From: Lunatibacter salilacus
Lineage (GTDB): Bacteria > Bacteroidota > Bacteroidia > Cytophagales > Cyclobacteriaceae
DNA: 64,000 nt
Assembly (NCBI RefSeq): GCF_009797935.1
Contig: NZ_VOLC01000001.1
Span: forward strand, 124,001-188,000
Direction of reading: 5' to 3'
Shown: positions 43,947 to 51,293 of the stretch, one piece after another
Numbering within the stretch: the first letter of the stretch is position 1
How the letters are laid out: every line of letters begins with the position of its first letter
The notes under the pieces: model-generated
Seen by the model: only the letters and a program-made list of their open reading frames with translations
Told to the model about the DNA's origin: nothing
Database searches by the model: none
Position numbers and translations under genes: made by a program

Positions 43947-45362
43947 CTAAACCCACTTCATAAAATACTTGATCAGCTTCTTAGTCTTCATCGTATACGG
44001 AGGATAAAACGTCTTTGTCGGGGAAAAGCCAGGCCGCTGTTTGAATACCGCCTTTTCATTGGAAAAGGCAAAAAATCCATATTGTCCGTGGGCCTTGCCC
44101 ATCCCGCTTTGCCCTACCCCGCCAAATGGCAGCGAAGGATGGGCAAAGTGTACCGCACAGTCATTGAAACATAATCCCCCGCTGCTGGTTTTGGCAGCAA
44201 CCTGCTCTTGGATATACTCCTCGGTGGAGAACAAATACAGGGCAAGCGGCTTTTCCCGGCTATTGATAATAGCCAACGCCTCATCCAGCAAGGTGTAGGC
44301 CTGGAGTGGCAGAATGGGTCCAAATATCTCCTCGGTCATCACACCCGTGCTTTCGTCCGCCCCTTGTATCAGTGTAGGAGAAAAAAGGTTTTTTGCCTCA
44401 TCGATCTCTCCCCCATAAATTACCTTCGCACCACTTGCTATCGCCTCTTCCAGCAATTTCTTTAACCGATTCCAATGTCTCCCGTTAATGATGCGACTGT
44501 AATCGGAACTCTTATGTATGCCCTTTCCCTTGGGGTTTCCCATGGCTTCTAGGCTTTCCTGCAAGTAGGCCTTAAATTCCTCATAAACACTTTCCTGCAC
44601 CAATACGTAATCTGGTGCGACGCAGGTCTGCCCGCAGTTCAGGAACTTTGCCCAGGCGACCTTTTTTGCGGCATCCTTCAGGTCGCAATCCTTGTCTATA
44701 ATCACGGGAGATTTGCCTCCCAGCTCCAAGGTGACGCTAGTCAGGTGGTTGGAAGCAGCCTTCATCACCACCTTGCCAATAGCGGGGCTGCCTGTAAAAA
44801 ATATATGGTCAAAGGGGAGGGACAGCAACAATTCTGACACCTCCACCCCGCCTTCACTTACAGTTACTTCATCCGGCTCATAAAGCTCCTGCGCCAATCT
44901 CCGGATCAAGGCCGCCGTGTGGGGTGCCATCTCGGAAGGCTTGAGCCATACGGTACATCCCGCAGCTAAAGCCGAAACCAGCGGTCCGATGCAAAGGTTA
45001 AAGGGATAGTTCCAAGGGGAAATAATTAGTGCACAACCTTTGGGTTCGGGGATTACGTAAGCAGAACTCCCGAGCATATGCATTGGGGTTTTAACCTTTT
45101 TAGGTGCCATCCAGGAGGACAAGTTGGAAATTGCATGGCTGATTTCACCCTTAACCATGGAAAGTTCCGAAATATCCGCCTCGGATGCGGATTTGCCTAG
45201 ATCCGCATAGAGGGCCTTTCGGATATCATCCGCATTTTCGGTGATCCAGCCCTGCAGGGTCTTTAGTTTGGCAACTCGCTGTAAGACCGAGGAGTCCCGG
45301 ATTTCTAGCGATTTTTGTTTTTGGGCAGCAAAGGTAGCCTTGGATTCTATGGTATTTATCAT
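43947..45362 (-). CDS. Aldehyde dehydrogenase family protein (class 3-like)
   Basis: The 471-residue enzyme oxidises aldehydes to acids with NAD(P). Visible motifs are IISPWNYPFNLCIGPLVSAL, VTLELGGKSPVII (general base Glu) and the nucleophile Cys in FLNCGQTCVAPDYVL near residue 241. The hydrophobic-basic C-terminus and lack of the N-terminal 30 residues of tetrameric ALDHs suggest the class 3 / fatty-aldehyde type (ALDH3, AlkH-like). It stands between the truncated hydrolase and the mini-gene. Substrate is probably medium- or long-chain aldehyde. Confidence 0.92.
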   Translation of the reverse strand: MINTIESKATFAAQKQKSLEIRDSSVLQRVAKLKTLQGWITENADDIRKALYADLGKSASEADISELSMVKGEISHAISNLSSWMAPKKVKTPMHMLGSSAYVIPEPKGCALIISPWNYPFNLCIGPLVSALAAGCTVWLKPSEMAPHTAALIRRLAQELYEPDEVTVSEGGVEVSELLLSLPFDHIFFTGSPAIGKVVMKAASNHLTSVTLELGGKSPVIIDKDCDLKDAAKKVAWAKFLNCGQTCVAPDYVLVQESVYEEFKAYLQESLEAMGNPKGKGIHKSSDYSRIINGRHWNRLKKLLEEAIASGAKVIYGGEIDEAKNLFSPTLIQGADESTGVMTEEIFGPILPLQAYTLLDEALAIINSREKPLALYLFSTEEYIQEQVAAKTSSGGLCFNDCAVHFAHPSLPFGGVGQSGMGKAHGQYGFFAFSNEKAVFKQRPGFSPTKTFYPPYTMKTKKLIKYFMKWV

Positions 45363-45517
45363 GGCCGGGTTTGGTTTAGTTACCTACAGGTACGGTAATG
45401 AAGTAAAAAAAGACGAAAAATCCAACGATTGTCAACCCATTACTTTTGCACATATCTGCAATATTCGCCATTGGTAAAAAAAACTTGTCAAATAAACATT
45501 TACATAACGAAAAGCGT

Positions 45518-45525
45518 TTATATTT
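45518..45525 (+). promoter_or_regulatory. Possible -7 box of the 40-codon mini-gene
   Basis: TATATTTA fits TAnnTTTR, 24 bp before the ATG at 45549. No TTTG is seen at the expected -33 spacing, so confidence is low. Confidence 0.3.
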
Positions 45526-45548
45526 ACGACAACCTAAATAATCGCCCA

Positions 45549-45671
45549 ATGTATTATAGTATCGATGGATTGTTTCAGAAGGAAGTCCTTCCTGAAAAAC
45601 AGCGTATTAATGTTATCAAATCCTATATTAAAAAGATAAAAGAAGATAGCAGAAACAAGAAAAGGAGCTAA
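45549..45671 (+). CDS. 40-aa basic small protein, unknown function
   Basis: From ATG 45549 the frame gives MYYSIDGLFQKEVLPEKQ and a very basic helix IKSYIKKIKEDSRNKKRS. The frame is open 40 codons further upstream, but that part is a low-quality extension without a sensible N-terminus. A terminator hairpin overlaps the stop, and a -7-like box lies 24 bp upstream, so a short dedicated transcript is likely. The basic C-terminal half could bind nucleic acid or ribosomes. It may alternatively be a small RNA with chance coding. Confidence 0.5.
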   Translation: MYYSIDGLFQKEVLPEKQRINVIKSYIKKIKEDSRNKKRS

Positions 45672-45685
45672 GAACTCCTTTTTTT
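45661..45685 (+). terminator. Terminator of the mini-gene
   Basis: AAAGGAG (45661-45667) pairs with CTCCTTT (45675-45681) around a 7-nt loop, followed by a run of T to 45685. The stop codon TAA lies in the loop. Confidence 0.8.
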
Positions 45686-45750
45686 ATGCTCCCTTGCCGT
45701 TTTAAACCGCAAAAAATGCAAAGTAGCAGGTAGACGTGGATAAAGCGTGT

Positions 45751-46250
45751 TTTTTAGTATTGAATTACACCTCGATGTCAATAAAAATATCAGCGCAAAT
45801 CAGCGCAAATCAGCGGGCAATTCTTTCTGGAGGTGAGATAGAACACGTATGATGCGGATGACACCGATAAAGCGGGTTTTTGTTTTATATTAATTCTCGA
45901 GGCTAATAAAAGAAATCCGTTCAATCCGCCAAATCTGCGTTCCATTCGATTCGAGGTAAAATAGAACACGGATGGAGCGGATGACACGGATAAAGCGGAT
46001 TTTTTTGTATTGAATTACACCTCGATGTCAATAAAAATATCAGCGGAAATCAACTCAAGTCAGCGGGCAATTCTTTCTGGAGGTGAGATAGAACACGTAT
46101 GATGCGGATGACACCGATAAAGCGGGTTTTTGTTTTATATTAATTCTCGAGGCTAATAAAAGAAATCCGTTCAATCCGCCAAATCTGCGTTCCATTCGAT
46201 TCGAGGTAAAATAGAACACGGATGGAGCGGATGACACGGATAAAGCGGAT
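45751..46250. repeat. Tandem repeat, two 250-bp units with 9-bp periodic motifs
   Basis: Unit 1 (45751-46000) and unit 2 (46001-46250) differ at about five positions, nearly all in the first 70 bp. Each contains two blocks of CGGAT-like pentamers spaced exactly 9 bp, for instance starting at 45846, 45855, 45864, 45873 and at 45969, 45978, 45987, 45996. A block of ATCCG (45915, 45924, 45933) has the same 9-bp phase in the opposite orientation. A short AAATCAGCGC array with 10-bp period begins near 45788. Confidence 0.85.
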
Positions 46251-46405
46251 TTTTTTGTATTGAATTAAACCTCGACATAAATAAAAATAATCAGCGTAAA
46301 TCAGCGTAATCCCGAAAAACCGGGACAAGTTATGCGGACCTTCCTTTCTAGAGGTGGAATAGAACACGGATGATCCGGATGAGATCGATAAAGCGGATTT
46401 TTTAT
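46251..46405. repeat. Diverged third partial copy of the tandem unit
   Basis: The copy starts TTTTTTGTATTGAATTAAAC like the other units, then diverges. It carries an insertion with a CCCGAAAAACCGGG hairpin near 46311-46324 and ends with GAACACGGATGATCCGGAT and AGCGGATTTTTT, matching the closing motif of the other units. Confidence 0.65.
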
Positions 46406-46492
46406 AAATATCGTCGTGGCCTCAAGTCATGTTGGTTATCTTTAAAAATCCAAACTGCAAATGAAACTCCAACTTCGACGCTGAATCAAAAA

Positions 46493-46595
46493 CTATGTGC
46501 TCTATGCGCCCTATGTGGCTACCCTTTTACATGCAAAAAAACCATGTTTCAAAACCAACATAAAATCTCTGTGTCCTCCGTGTACCCTCCGTGCC
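46493..46595. repeat. Short 9-bp periodic tracts CTATGTGNN and CTCCGTGTN
   Basis: CTATGTGCT, CTATGCGCC and CTATGTGGC follow one another at 46493, 46502 and 46511. A second tract has CTCTGTGTC at 46567, CTCCGTGTA at 46576 and, after two extra bases, CTCCGTGCC at 46587. They share the nine-base period with the preceding repeat block but a different core. Confidence 0.7.
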
Positions 46596-46629
46596 CTTTA
46601 TAGTCACCCCTTTTTCCCTAGGAACTCAC

Positions 46630-47247
46630 TTATGACACCTTTCCCTTTAAAAAAGTCTTAAGCACTTCCAGTGCCTTTTCAAATCCCCTGTTGTTCGGAA
46701 CAATTAGGTCAGCGTCGTGTTTGAAGGGTTCAATGTACTTTTCATAAGTTGGCATTACGTGCATCTCATAGCGGTAAAGCACATCATCCAAATCATATCC
46801 CCGCTCAACTTTGTCACGTACTATGCGGCGTTTGAGTTTGATGTATTCCTTGGCATCTATAAAAACTTTCAGGTCAAGCAAATTGGCTAATTCGGGGTAG
46901 TAAAGCACAAAAATCCCCTCCACCACCACCACAGGGGCGGGTTTGAATTCAAGGATTTTGGGGGTTTTGTTGGGATTGTTGAAGGTATATTCCTGGCGGA
47001 AAACCGTTTCTCCAGCCTGAATCTTCCGAATATCACCTGCATATTCTTCAAAATCGATGGAATGGGGCGTGTCAAAATTATAAATCCCTTTGTTGTCAAG
47101 CGGCTGCAGATTCCTAGCCTTGTAGTAGTTATCCTGGGAAATCAAGCATACCTGACTGGAATCAAACGCATGGAGCAGCTTATCCAGAAAGAGGGTCTTC
47201 CCCGATGCACTTCCTCCGGTAATGCCAACGATATAGGGCTTCTTCAT
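46630..47247 (-). CDS. udk: Uridine kinase
   Basis: From ATG 47247 the product has 205 residues; a TTG three codons upstream is a less likely start. The P-loop GITGGSASGKTLF is near residue 8, followed by ISQDNYYK (catalytic Asp), FDTPHSIDFEEY and VVVEGIFVLYYPEL. Udk phosphorylates uridine and cytidine with GTP or ATP in pyrimidine salvage. It lies downstream of the repeat block and upstream is the rdgB gene on the same strand, 170 bp away. Confidence 0.94.
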   Translation of the reverse strand: MKKPYIVGITGGSASGKTLFLDKLLHAFDSSQVCLISQDNYYKARNLQPLDNKGIYNFDTPHSIDFEEYAGDIRKIQAGETVFRQEYTFNNPNKTPKILEFKPAPVVVVEGIFVLYYPELANLLDLKVFIDAKEYIKLKRRIVRDKVERGYDLDDVLYRYEMHVMPTYEKYIEPFKHDADLIVPNNRGFEKALEVLKTFLKGKVS

Positions 47248-47417
47248 GGGAGACAAAAGTAACTCAATTTTTGGAATAGCCCCCGATAAGCATTAGAAAT
47301 TGGACCTAGATCCACCAAAAGGAACGGGCAATTATCCGATAATCGAAGTATTTGGCCAATCTGTAAATGTTGATTTCTATCAACTACCGACAAGTCAGCG
47401 AAGGAAAAATGCCTTCC

Positions 47418-48002
47418 TCAAAAATCCCTTGTCAATAAAAACTGCACCAATTTCGCTACCGCCCTACCCCGGTGACTGATCTGGTTCTTCTCTTCCATGG
47501 ATAGTTCCGCAAAGGTGCGGTCATATCCGTCAGGCTGAAATACCGGATCGTAGCCAAATCCTTTTTCTCCAAAACGTTCTTCAGTAATCACTCCATCCAC
47601 TTTACCTTCAAAAGAATATTCTTCGCCCTGCAAGATAAGGGCGATCACGGTGCGAAAGGAAGCGTTTCTGTTTTCCTTTCCCTCCATTCTTTTTAGCAAC
47701 AACTCTACGTTCCGTTCGTCGCTGCGTGGTTCCCCGGCAAATCTTCCGGAATACACCCCCGGTGCGCCATCCAACGCAACTACTTCCAGCCCGGTATCGT
47801 CGGCAAAGCAATCCACGCCATAGGTTTCGGATACATATCGGGCCTTTTGAAAGGCATTATGATATAGGGTATCCCCAGTCTCGGCCAATTCTTCCTTGCA
47901 GCCGAGTTCCTCAAGGGAGATGATACCGATCTTTCCAGACAGTGCGGACTTGATTTCATCCAGTTTCTTGGCATTGTTACTTGCAAAGCATATGTTTTTC
48001 AT
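47418..48002 (-). CDS. rdgB: Non-canonical purine NTP pyrophosphatase (ITPase, HAM1/RdgB)
   Basis: The 194-residue enzyme removes ITP, dITP and XTP from the nucleotide pool. FASNNAKKLDEIKSAL near the N-terminus and FADDTGLEVVALDGAPGVYSG (residues about 65-85) are family signatures, as are GFGYDPVFQPDG and the C-terminal SHRGRAVAKL. Length is normal. It diverges from the LOG-type gene at 48149, leaving 146 bp for both promoters. Confidence 0.95.
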   Translation of the reverse strand: MKNICFASNNAKKLDEIKSALSGKIGIISLEELGCKEELAETGDTLYHNAFQKARYVSETYGVDCFADDTGLEVVALDGAPGVYSGRFAGEPRSDERNVELLLKRMEGKENRNASFRTVIALILQGEEYSFEGKVDGVITEERFGEKGFGYDPVFQPDGYDRTFAELSMEEKNQISHRGRAVAKLVQFLLTRDF

Positions 48003-48148
48003 CTGTTTATAATTCTTTTTTCAATGGTCAGATGGAATCTCGCAATTATAATCATCCCACTGTGTGACGATCTCGTCATGCTCGATTTCATGCCCGAAAA
48101 TATCTATTTTTTGGATGGGAAGGGCAGTTTTTTCCGTAATTTCCCATC

Positions 48149-48721
48149 ATGAAAAAAATCACTGTCTACTGTGGTTCCAACAAAGGAAGGGATTCGGCCT
48201 TTGAAGCAGGCGCAAAAACCCTTGCTAAAGAGCTGATCAAAAGAAACCTCGAACTTGTCTATGGAGCCGGCAAGGTGGGATTAATGGGAATCATAGCGGA
48301 TGAAATGCTGCGGGCAGGAAGTAAGGTTTATGGAATTATTCCCCAAAGCCTAGTCAATATAGAAGTGGCCCACTTAGGACTGACAGAACTTACCGTTGTC
48401 GAAACCATGCGGGATCGAAAATGGCTGATGGCTGAAAAAGGGGATGGCTTTATTGCCATGCCTGGAGGTATAGGCACGCTGGAAGAACTCTTCGAAATCA
48501 TGACGCTCAACCAACTGGGGTATATACAAAAACCTCTTGCCCTATATAATGTCAAAGGCTACTATAATAAACTTCTGGACTTTTTAAGTTTTTCGAGTCA
48601 GGAGGGCTTTCTGAGACAGGAACAGTTGGATAGCCTGATTGTCTCCGACGATGCGGAGTGGCTACTGGAGCGAATGGCGGCGTATACCCCGAAATATATT
48701 CCCAAGTGGGAGGTCAAATAA
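48149..48721 (+). CDS. LOG/TIGR00730 family nucleoside 5'-monophosphate phosphoribohydrolase
   Basis: The 190-residue protein has a Rossmann-type fold with the signature PGGIGTLEELFE near residue 110 and MRDRKW ahead of it. YCGSNKG at the N-terminus binds the phosphate. Plant LOG enzymes release cytokinin from its riboside monophosphate; bacterial relatives cleave AMP-like nucleotides and are often called lysine-decarboxylase-like by older annotation, which is misleading. It is near rdgB and udk, consistent with nucleotide metabolism. Physiological substrate unknown. Confidence 0.9.
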   Translation: MKKITVYCGSNKGRDSAFEAGAKTLAKELIKRNLELVYGAGKVGLMGIIADEMLRAGSKVYGIIPQSLVNIEVAHLGLTELTVVETMRDRKWLMAEKGDGFIAMPGGIGTLEELFEIMTLNQLGYIQKPLALYNVKGYYNKLLDFLSFSSQEGFLRQEQLDSLIVSDDAEWLLERMAAYTPKYIPKWEVK

Positions 48722-48735
48722 ATTGATTCTGTCAG

Positions 48736-48803
48736 AAAACCTTCAAGGTTTTTAGCCAAAGGTTCAGTTTCAAAATTACTTTTAAATAAACCTTGAAGGT
48801 TTT
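48736..48803. terminator. Bidirectional terminator-like pair of AAACCTT palindromes
   Basis: AAAACCTTCAAGGTTTTT at 48736 and AAACCTTGAAGGTTTT at 48788-48803 are each near-palindromic and also complementary to each other. They lie between two convergent genes, and the second overlaps the stop of the fRMsr gene. A large stem could end both transcripts. Confidence 0.6.
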
Positions 48804-49290
48804 ATTTCAGAATAGTCGTTGCCAGCAAATCTGCCAACTGCTCCAAATAAACTTGGTCAGTGGTGTCAAAATGATCGAGTTGTTCGGAGTCCACATCCAA
48901 GACCATCATTACCTTTCCGTCCTGAACTACCGGAACAACGATTTCGGACCTTGAAGCAGAGCTACAGGCAATATGTCCAGGAAAGGCATCCACATCTGGT
49001 ACCAGTTGGGTTTTCCCAGTTTCCCATGCCGTCCCACAAACACCTTTTCCAAATCCAATCCGGGTACAGGCCACGGGGCCCTGAAAAGGACCCAACACAA
49101 GTTGCTCCCCCTTCACTAGATAAAATCCCACCCAGAAAAAGTCGAAAGCTTCTTTTAGAACGGCACTGACATTTGCCAAATTGGCTATAAGATCAGGCTC
49201 ATCGATGATCAAGGCCTCCAACTGCGGAAGCAAAGCTTTGTAAACTTCGTCTTTGGAAACATCGGATGGAATATATAGGCTGCTGGACAT
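48802..49290 (-). CDS. msrC: Free methionine-(R)-sulfoxide reductase (GAF domain)
   Basis: The 162-residue protein is a single GAF domain with the three cysteines of the fRMsr family: ACTRIGFGKGVCGTAW and HIACSSASRSEIVVPV. FDFFWVGFYLVKGEQLVLGPF is also diagnostic. It reduces free Met-R-sulfoxide with thioredoxin, which is encoded elsewhere in the window. The catalytic Cys in GVCGTAW and the resolving Cys in IACSS are both present. It is the gene after ribD on the minus strand, 86 bp downstream. Confidence 0.92.
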   Translation of the reverse strand: MSSSLYIPSDVSKDEVYKALLPQLEALIIDEPDLIANLANVSAVLKEAFDFFWVGFYLVKGEQLVLGPFQGPVACTRIGFGKGVCGTAWETGKTQLVPDVDAFPGHIACSSASRSEIVVPVVQDGKVMMVLDVDSEQLDHFDTTDQVYLEQLADLLATTILK

Positions 49291-49376
49291 ATAATTTTAT
49301 AGATTTTAATTTTATTTTCTTCGTCTCAGAAATCAATCTTCTCACACAATAAAAAGAACGGAGCTAAATTTCGAAA

Positions 49377-50399
49377 TCACCTGTAATAGACATCTAGGCG
49401 GTCTCCCATAATATCCAGTGTTTGGTTTGGAACCAGGTTCAGATGCGGGCTGGGAATCCCCGATCCAAAGGTTACTTTTCCGGTAAATACCCGGGCCTCA
49501 TCCCAAAGATCCTGACTTATAAAATGCTGCAACAGGATACTGCCTCCCTCCACCAACACACTCTGCACCTTTCGCCGATGTAAATCAGCCAAGAGATCAC
49601 CTACCTGAAAATCCGGCATCAATTGGACATAGTGCAGATTTTCCAGTTCTTCCTCTTTGATCAGATTATAACAGATAGTAGGCTGGGTTTGGTCAAAGAG
49701 ATAACCATTAGGATCCAAGGTCAACTGTTTGTCGATAACGATCCGCAGCGGATCCCTGCCACTCCAATCCCGTACATTAAGCTTGGGATTATCGTAATGG
49801 GCCGTTTTAGTACCTACCAATACAGCATCTTCCTCTGCCCGCCATCGGTGCACAAGTTGCCGGCTGTGGGCATTGCTGATCCACTTACTGTCGTAGTCGG
49901 ATTGGGCAACAAACCCGTCCCGGGTCTGTGCCCACTTGAGTAGGACATAGGGACGGTTCTTTTCCATTTGGGTGAAAAAGCGGCGGTTTTGACTGCGTGC
50001 CTCTTTTTCAAGAACTCCCGTTACCACAGGGATACCGGTTTCCCGCAATTTAGCAATCCCCTTTCCGCCGACCAGTGGATTCGAATCCACCGCGGCAATA
50101 ATAACTTCCTTAACTTTTTTTCCAACTAACAAATCAGCACAGGGTGGTGTTTTTCCTACATGGGCACAGGGCTCCAGCGTAACATAAACGGTGGCCTTTT
50201 CAAGTAGATCAGGATTATTGACATCCGCAACAGCATTGGGTTCGGCATGTGGTCCGCCGTAGCGTTCATGGTAACCCTCGCCAATGATTTGATCGTCGAC
50301 CGTAATGACACAGCCCACCATCGGATTAGGACTGACGTTGCCTCTACCCAATTCAGCCAGTTCCAACGCACGGCGCATAAATAATTCATGCTTTTCCAT
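49377..50399 (-). CDS. ribD: Bifunctional riboflavin deaminase/reductase RibD
   Basis: The 340-residue enzyme performs the second and third steps of riboflavin synthesis from GTP. The N-terminal deaminase domain has the zinc ligands in PHAEPNAVADV near residue 50 and PCAHVGKTPPCADLL near 76-90. The C-terminal reductase domain begins near 148 (RPYVLLKWAQTRDGFVA) with SVLVEGGSILLQHFI. Both halves are complete, although slightly shorter than E. coli RibD. No FMN riboswitch is recognisable upstream; a small lipoprotein gene precedes it by 10 bp. Other rib genes are not in the window. Confidence 0.95.
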   Translation of the reverse strand: MEKHELFMRRALELAELGRGNVSPNPMVGCVITVDDQIIGEGYHERYGGPHAEPNAVADVNNPDLLEKATVYVTLEPCAHVGKTPPCADLLVGKKVKEVIIAAVDSNPLVGGKGIAKLRETGIPVVTGVLEKEARSQNRRFFTQMEKNRPYVLLKWAQTRDGFVAQSDYDSKWISNAHSRQLVHRWRAEEDAVLVGTKTAHYDNPKLNVRDWSGRDPLRIVIDKQLTLDPNGYLFDQTQPTICYNLIKEEELENLHYVQLMPDFQVGDLLADLHRRKVQSVLVEGGSILLQHFISQDLWDEARVFTGKVTFGSGIPSPHLNLVPNQTLDIMGDRLDVYYR

Positions 50400-50409
50400 C
50401 GGTGATCTG

Positions 50410-51228
50410 TTATTCTTTAGCGACTGGTTTTAAGGAAATGTTTCCCAAATTTATTACTGAATCAGCAAAAGTTGTAAGATTGAGAGCACTGTCGAGGTGC
50501 GAGACTCTTGGGCGTATAAGAAGTCGGTAGAGATTGGGAGGCAAGCCTCTTAATCTAAACTCTCCCGTTCCGCTCGTTATTGTAGAAAACGTATCCGCCT
50601 CATGGATGGCATAAACATAGGGCCTAGCCGCAGACGGCTGCACAATGCCCCTTACTTCTGACGTGCGGTCGAGGGTGAAAGCCCTAAGCACAGGCTCTAA
50701 AACAAACGTATCCGAAGCTCCCGGCTTGACGGAAGACGCCAAGTCAAAATCTATATAAATATCCAACGCAAAATTTGCGGCGGCATTGGACTGAAGATTC
50801 ATTGTGAGGAAATTTTCGATATTGTTGGCGAGTTGAAGGGGGAACCGCTCACCGTTTTTTATAAAATAATGGGTATCACCTAGTAGTAATCTAACTTGGG
50901 TCACGATACCCGCAGGCACCTCTTTCCTTCCCAGCAGCAAACGCTGACTACCCACAAGATCTGTTAATCGGACGGTTTTATCCGCAGGGGTATAGGGCAA
51001 AAACACCCATTCCCCATTTTCCAAGCCCCTACTTCCCGCAGGCAACACCTCCACTCCCAATACTTCCACCCATACTTCGTCAAAATCACCGGGCGCATCT
51101 ATCAGTAAAACATTGATAAGCGCCTTATTGTCGGAACTGCTATTCTCACAGCCTGCAAGGATTCCAAAAAAAAGAAATAACCCCGTTGTAATTTTTACAG
51201 ACAACTGTTTTGGAATATTCACTGGCAA
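50410..51228 (-). CDS. DUF4382 domain lipoprotein
   Basis: The 272-residue protein has a lipoprotein leader (TGLFLFFGILAGC, lipidated Cys27). The following region INVLLIDAPGDFDEVWVEVL and VRLTDLVGSQRLLLG is typical of DUF4382. The C-terminal section (about 195-265: VRGIVQPSAARPYVYAIH, FRLRGLPPNLYRLLI) resembles a carboxypeptidase-regulatory-like beta domain. Both suggest surface attachment or adhesion rather than catalysis. The stop lies 10 bp before the ribD start, so the two could share a message. Function is unknown. Confidence 0.8.
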   Translation of the reverse strand: MPVNIPKQLSVKITTGLFLFFGILAGCENSSSDNKALINVLLIDAPGDFDEVWVEVLGVEVLPAGSRGLENGEWVFLPYTPADKTVRLTDLVGSQRLLLGRKEVPAGIVTQVRLLLGDTHYFIKNGERFPLQLANNIENFLTMNLQSNAAANFALDIYIDFDLASSVKPGASDTFVLEPVLRAFTLDRTSEVRGIVQPSAARPYVYAIHEADTFSTITSGTGEFRLRGLPPNLYRLLIRPRVSHLDSALNLTTFADSVINLGNISLKPVAKE

Positions 51229-51293
51229 ATGATTTTTTGGTTGAACGCATGTTTATTTTTCAACGCAAAAATAAGGGAATGGTTGATAGCAAC

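Larger units (their letters stand above)
45672..46629. other. Non-coding block with no gene, made of repeats
   Basis: This 958-bp interval between the mini-gene and udk holds two near-identical 250-bp tandem units, a diverged third, and two further phased tracts near 46493-46595. Short open frames seen here come from the repeats and are shared between copies. No protein gene or known RNA was recognised. Confidence 0.75.

Noticed and set aside
45790-46237. Two similar minus-strand open frames of about 60 residues in the repeat block
   Set aside because: They come from the two tandem repeat copies, share identical sequence, have no homology and are explained by the repeats.
45751-46250. Possible CRISPR array
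   Set aside because: Units are 250 bp and adjacent, with no 20-50 bp repeats separated by unique spacers and no cas genes.
50400-50409. FMN riboswitch before ribD
   Set aside because: The upstream gene ends 10 bp before the ribD ATG, leaving no room, and no such element is visible further upstream.
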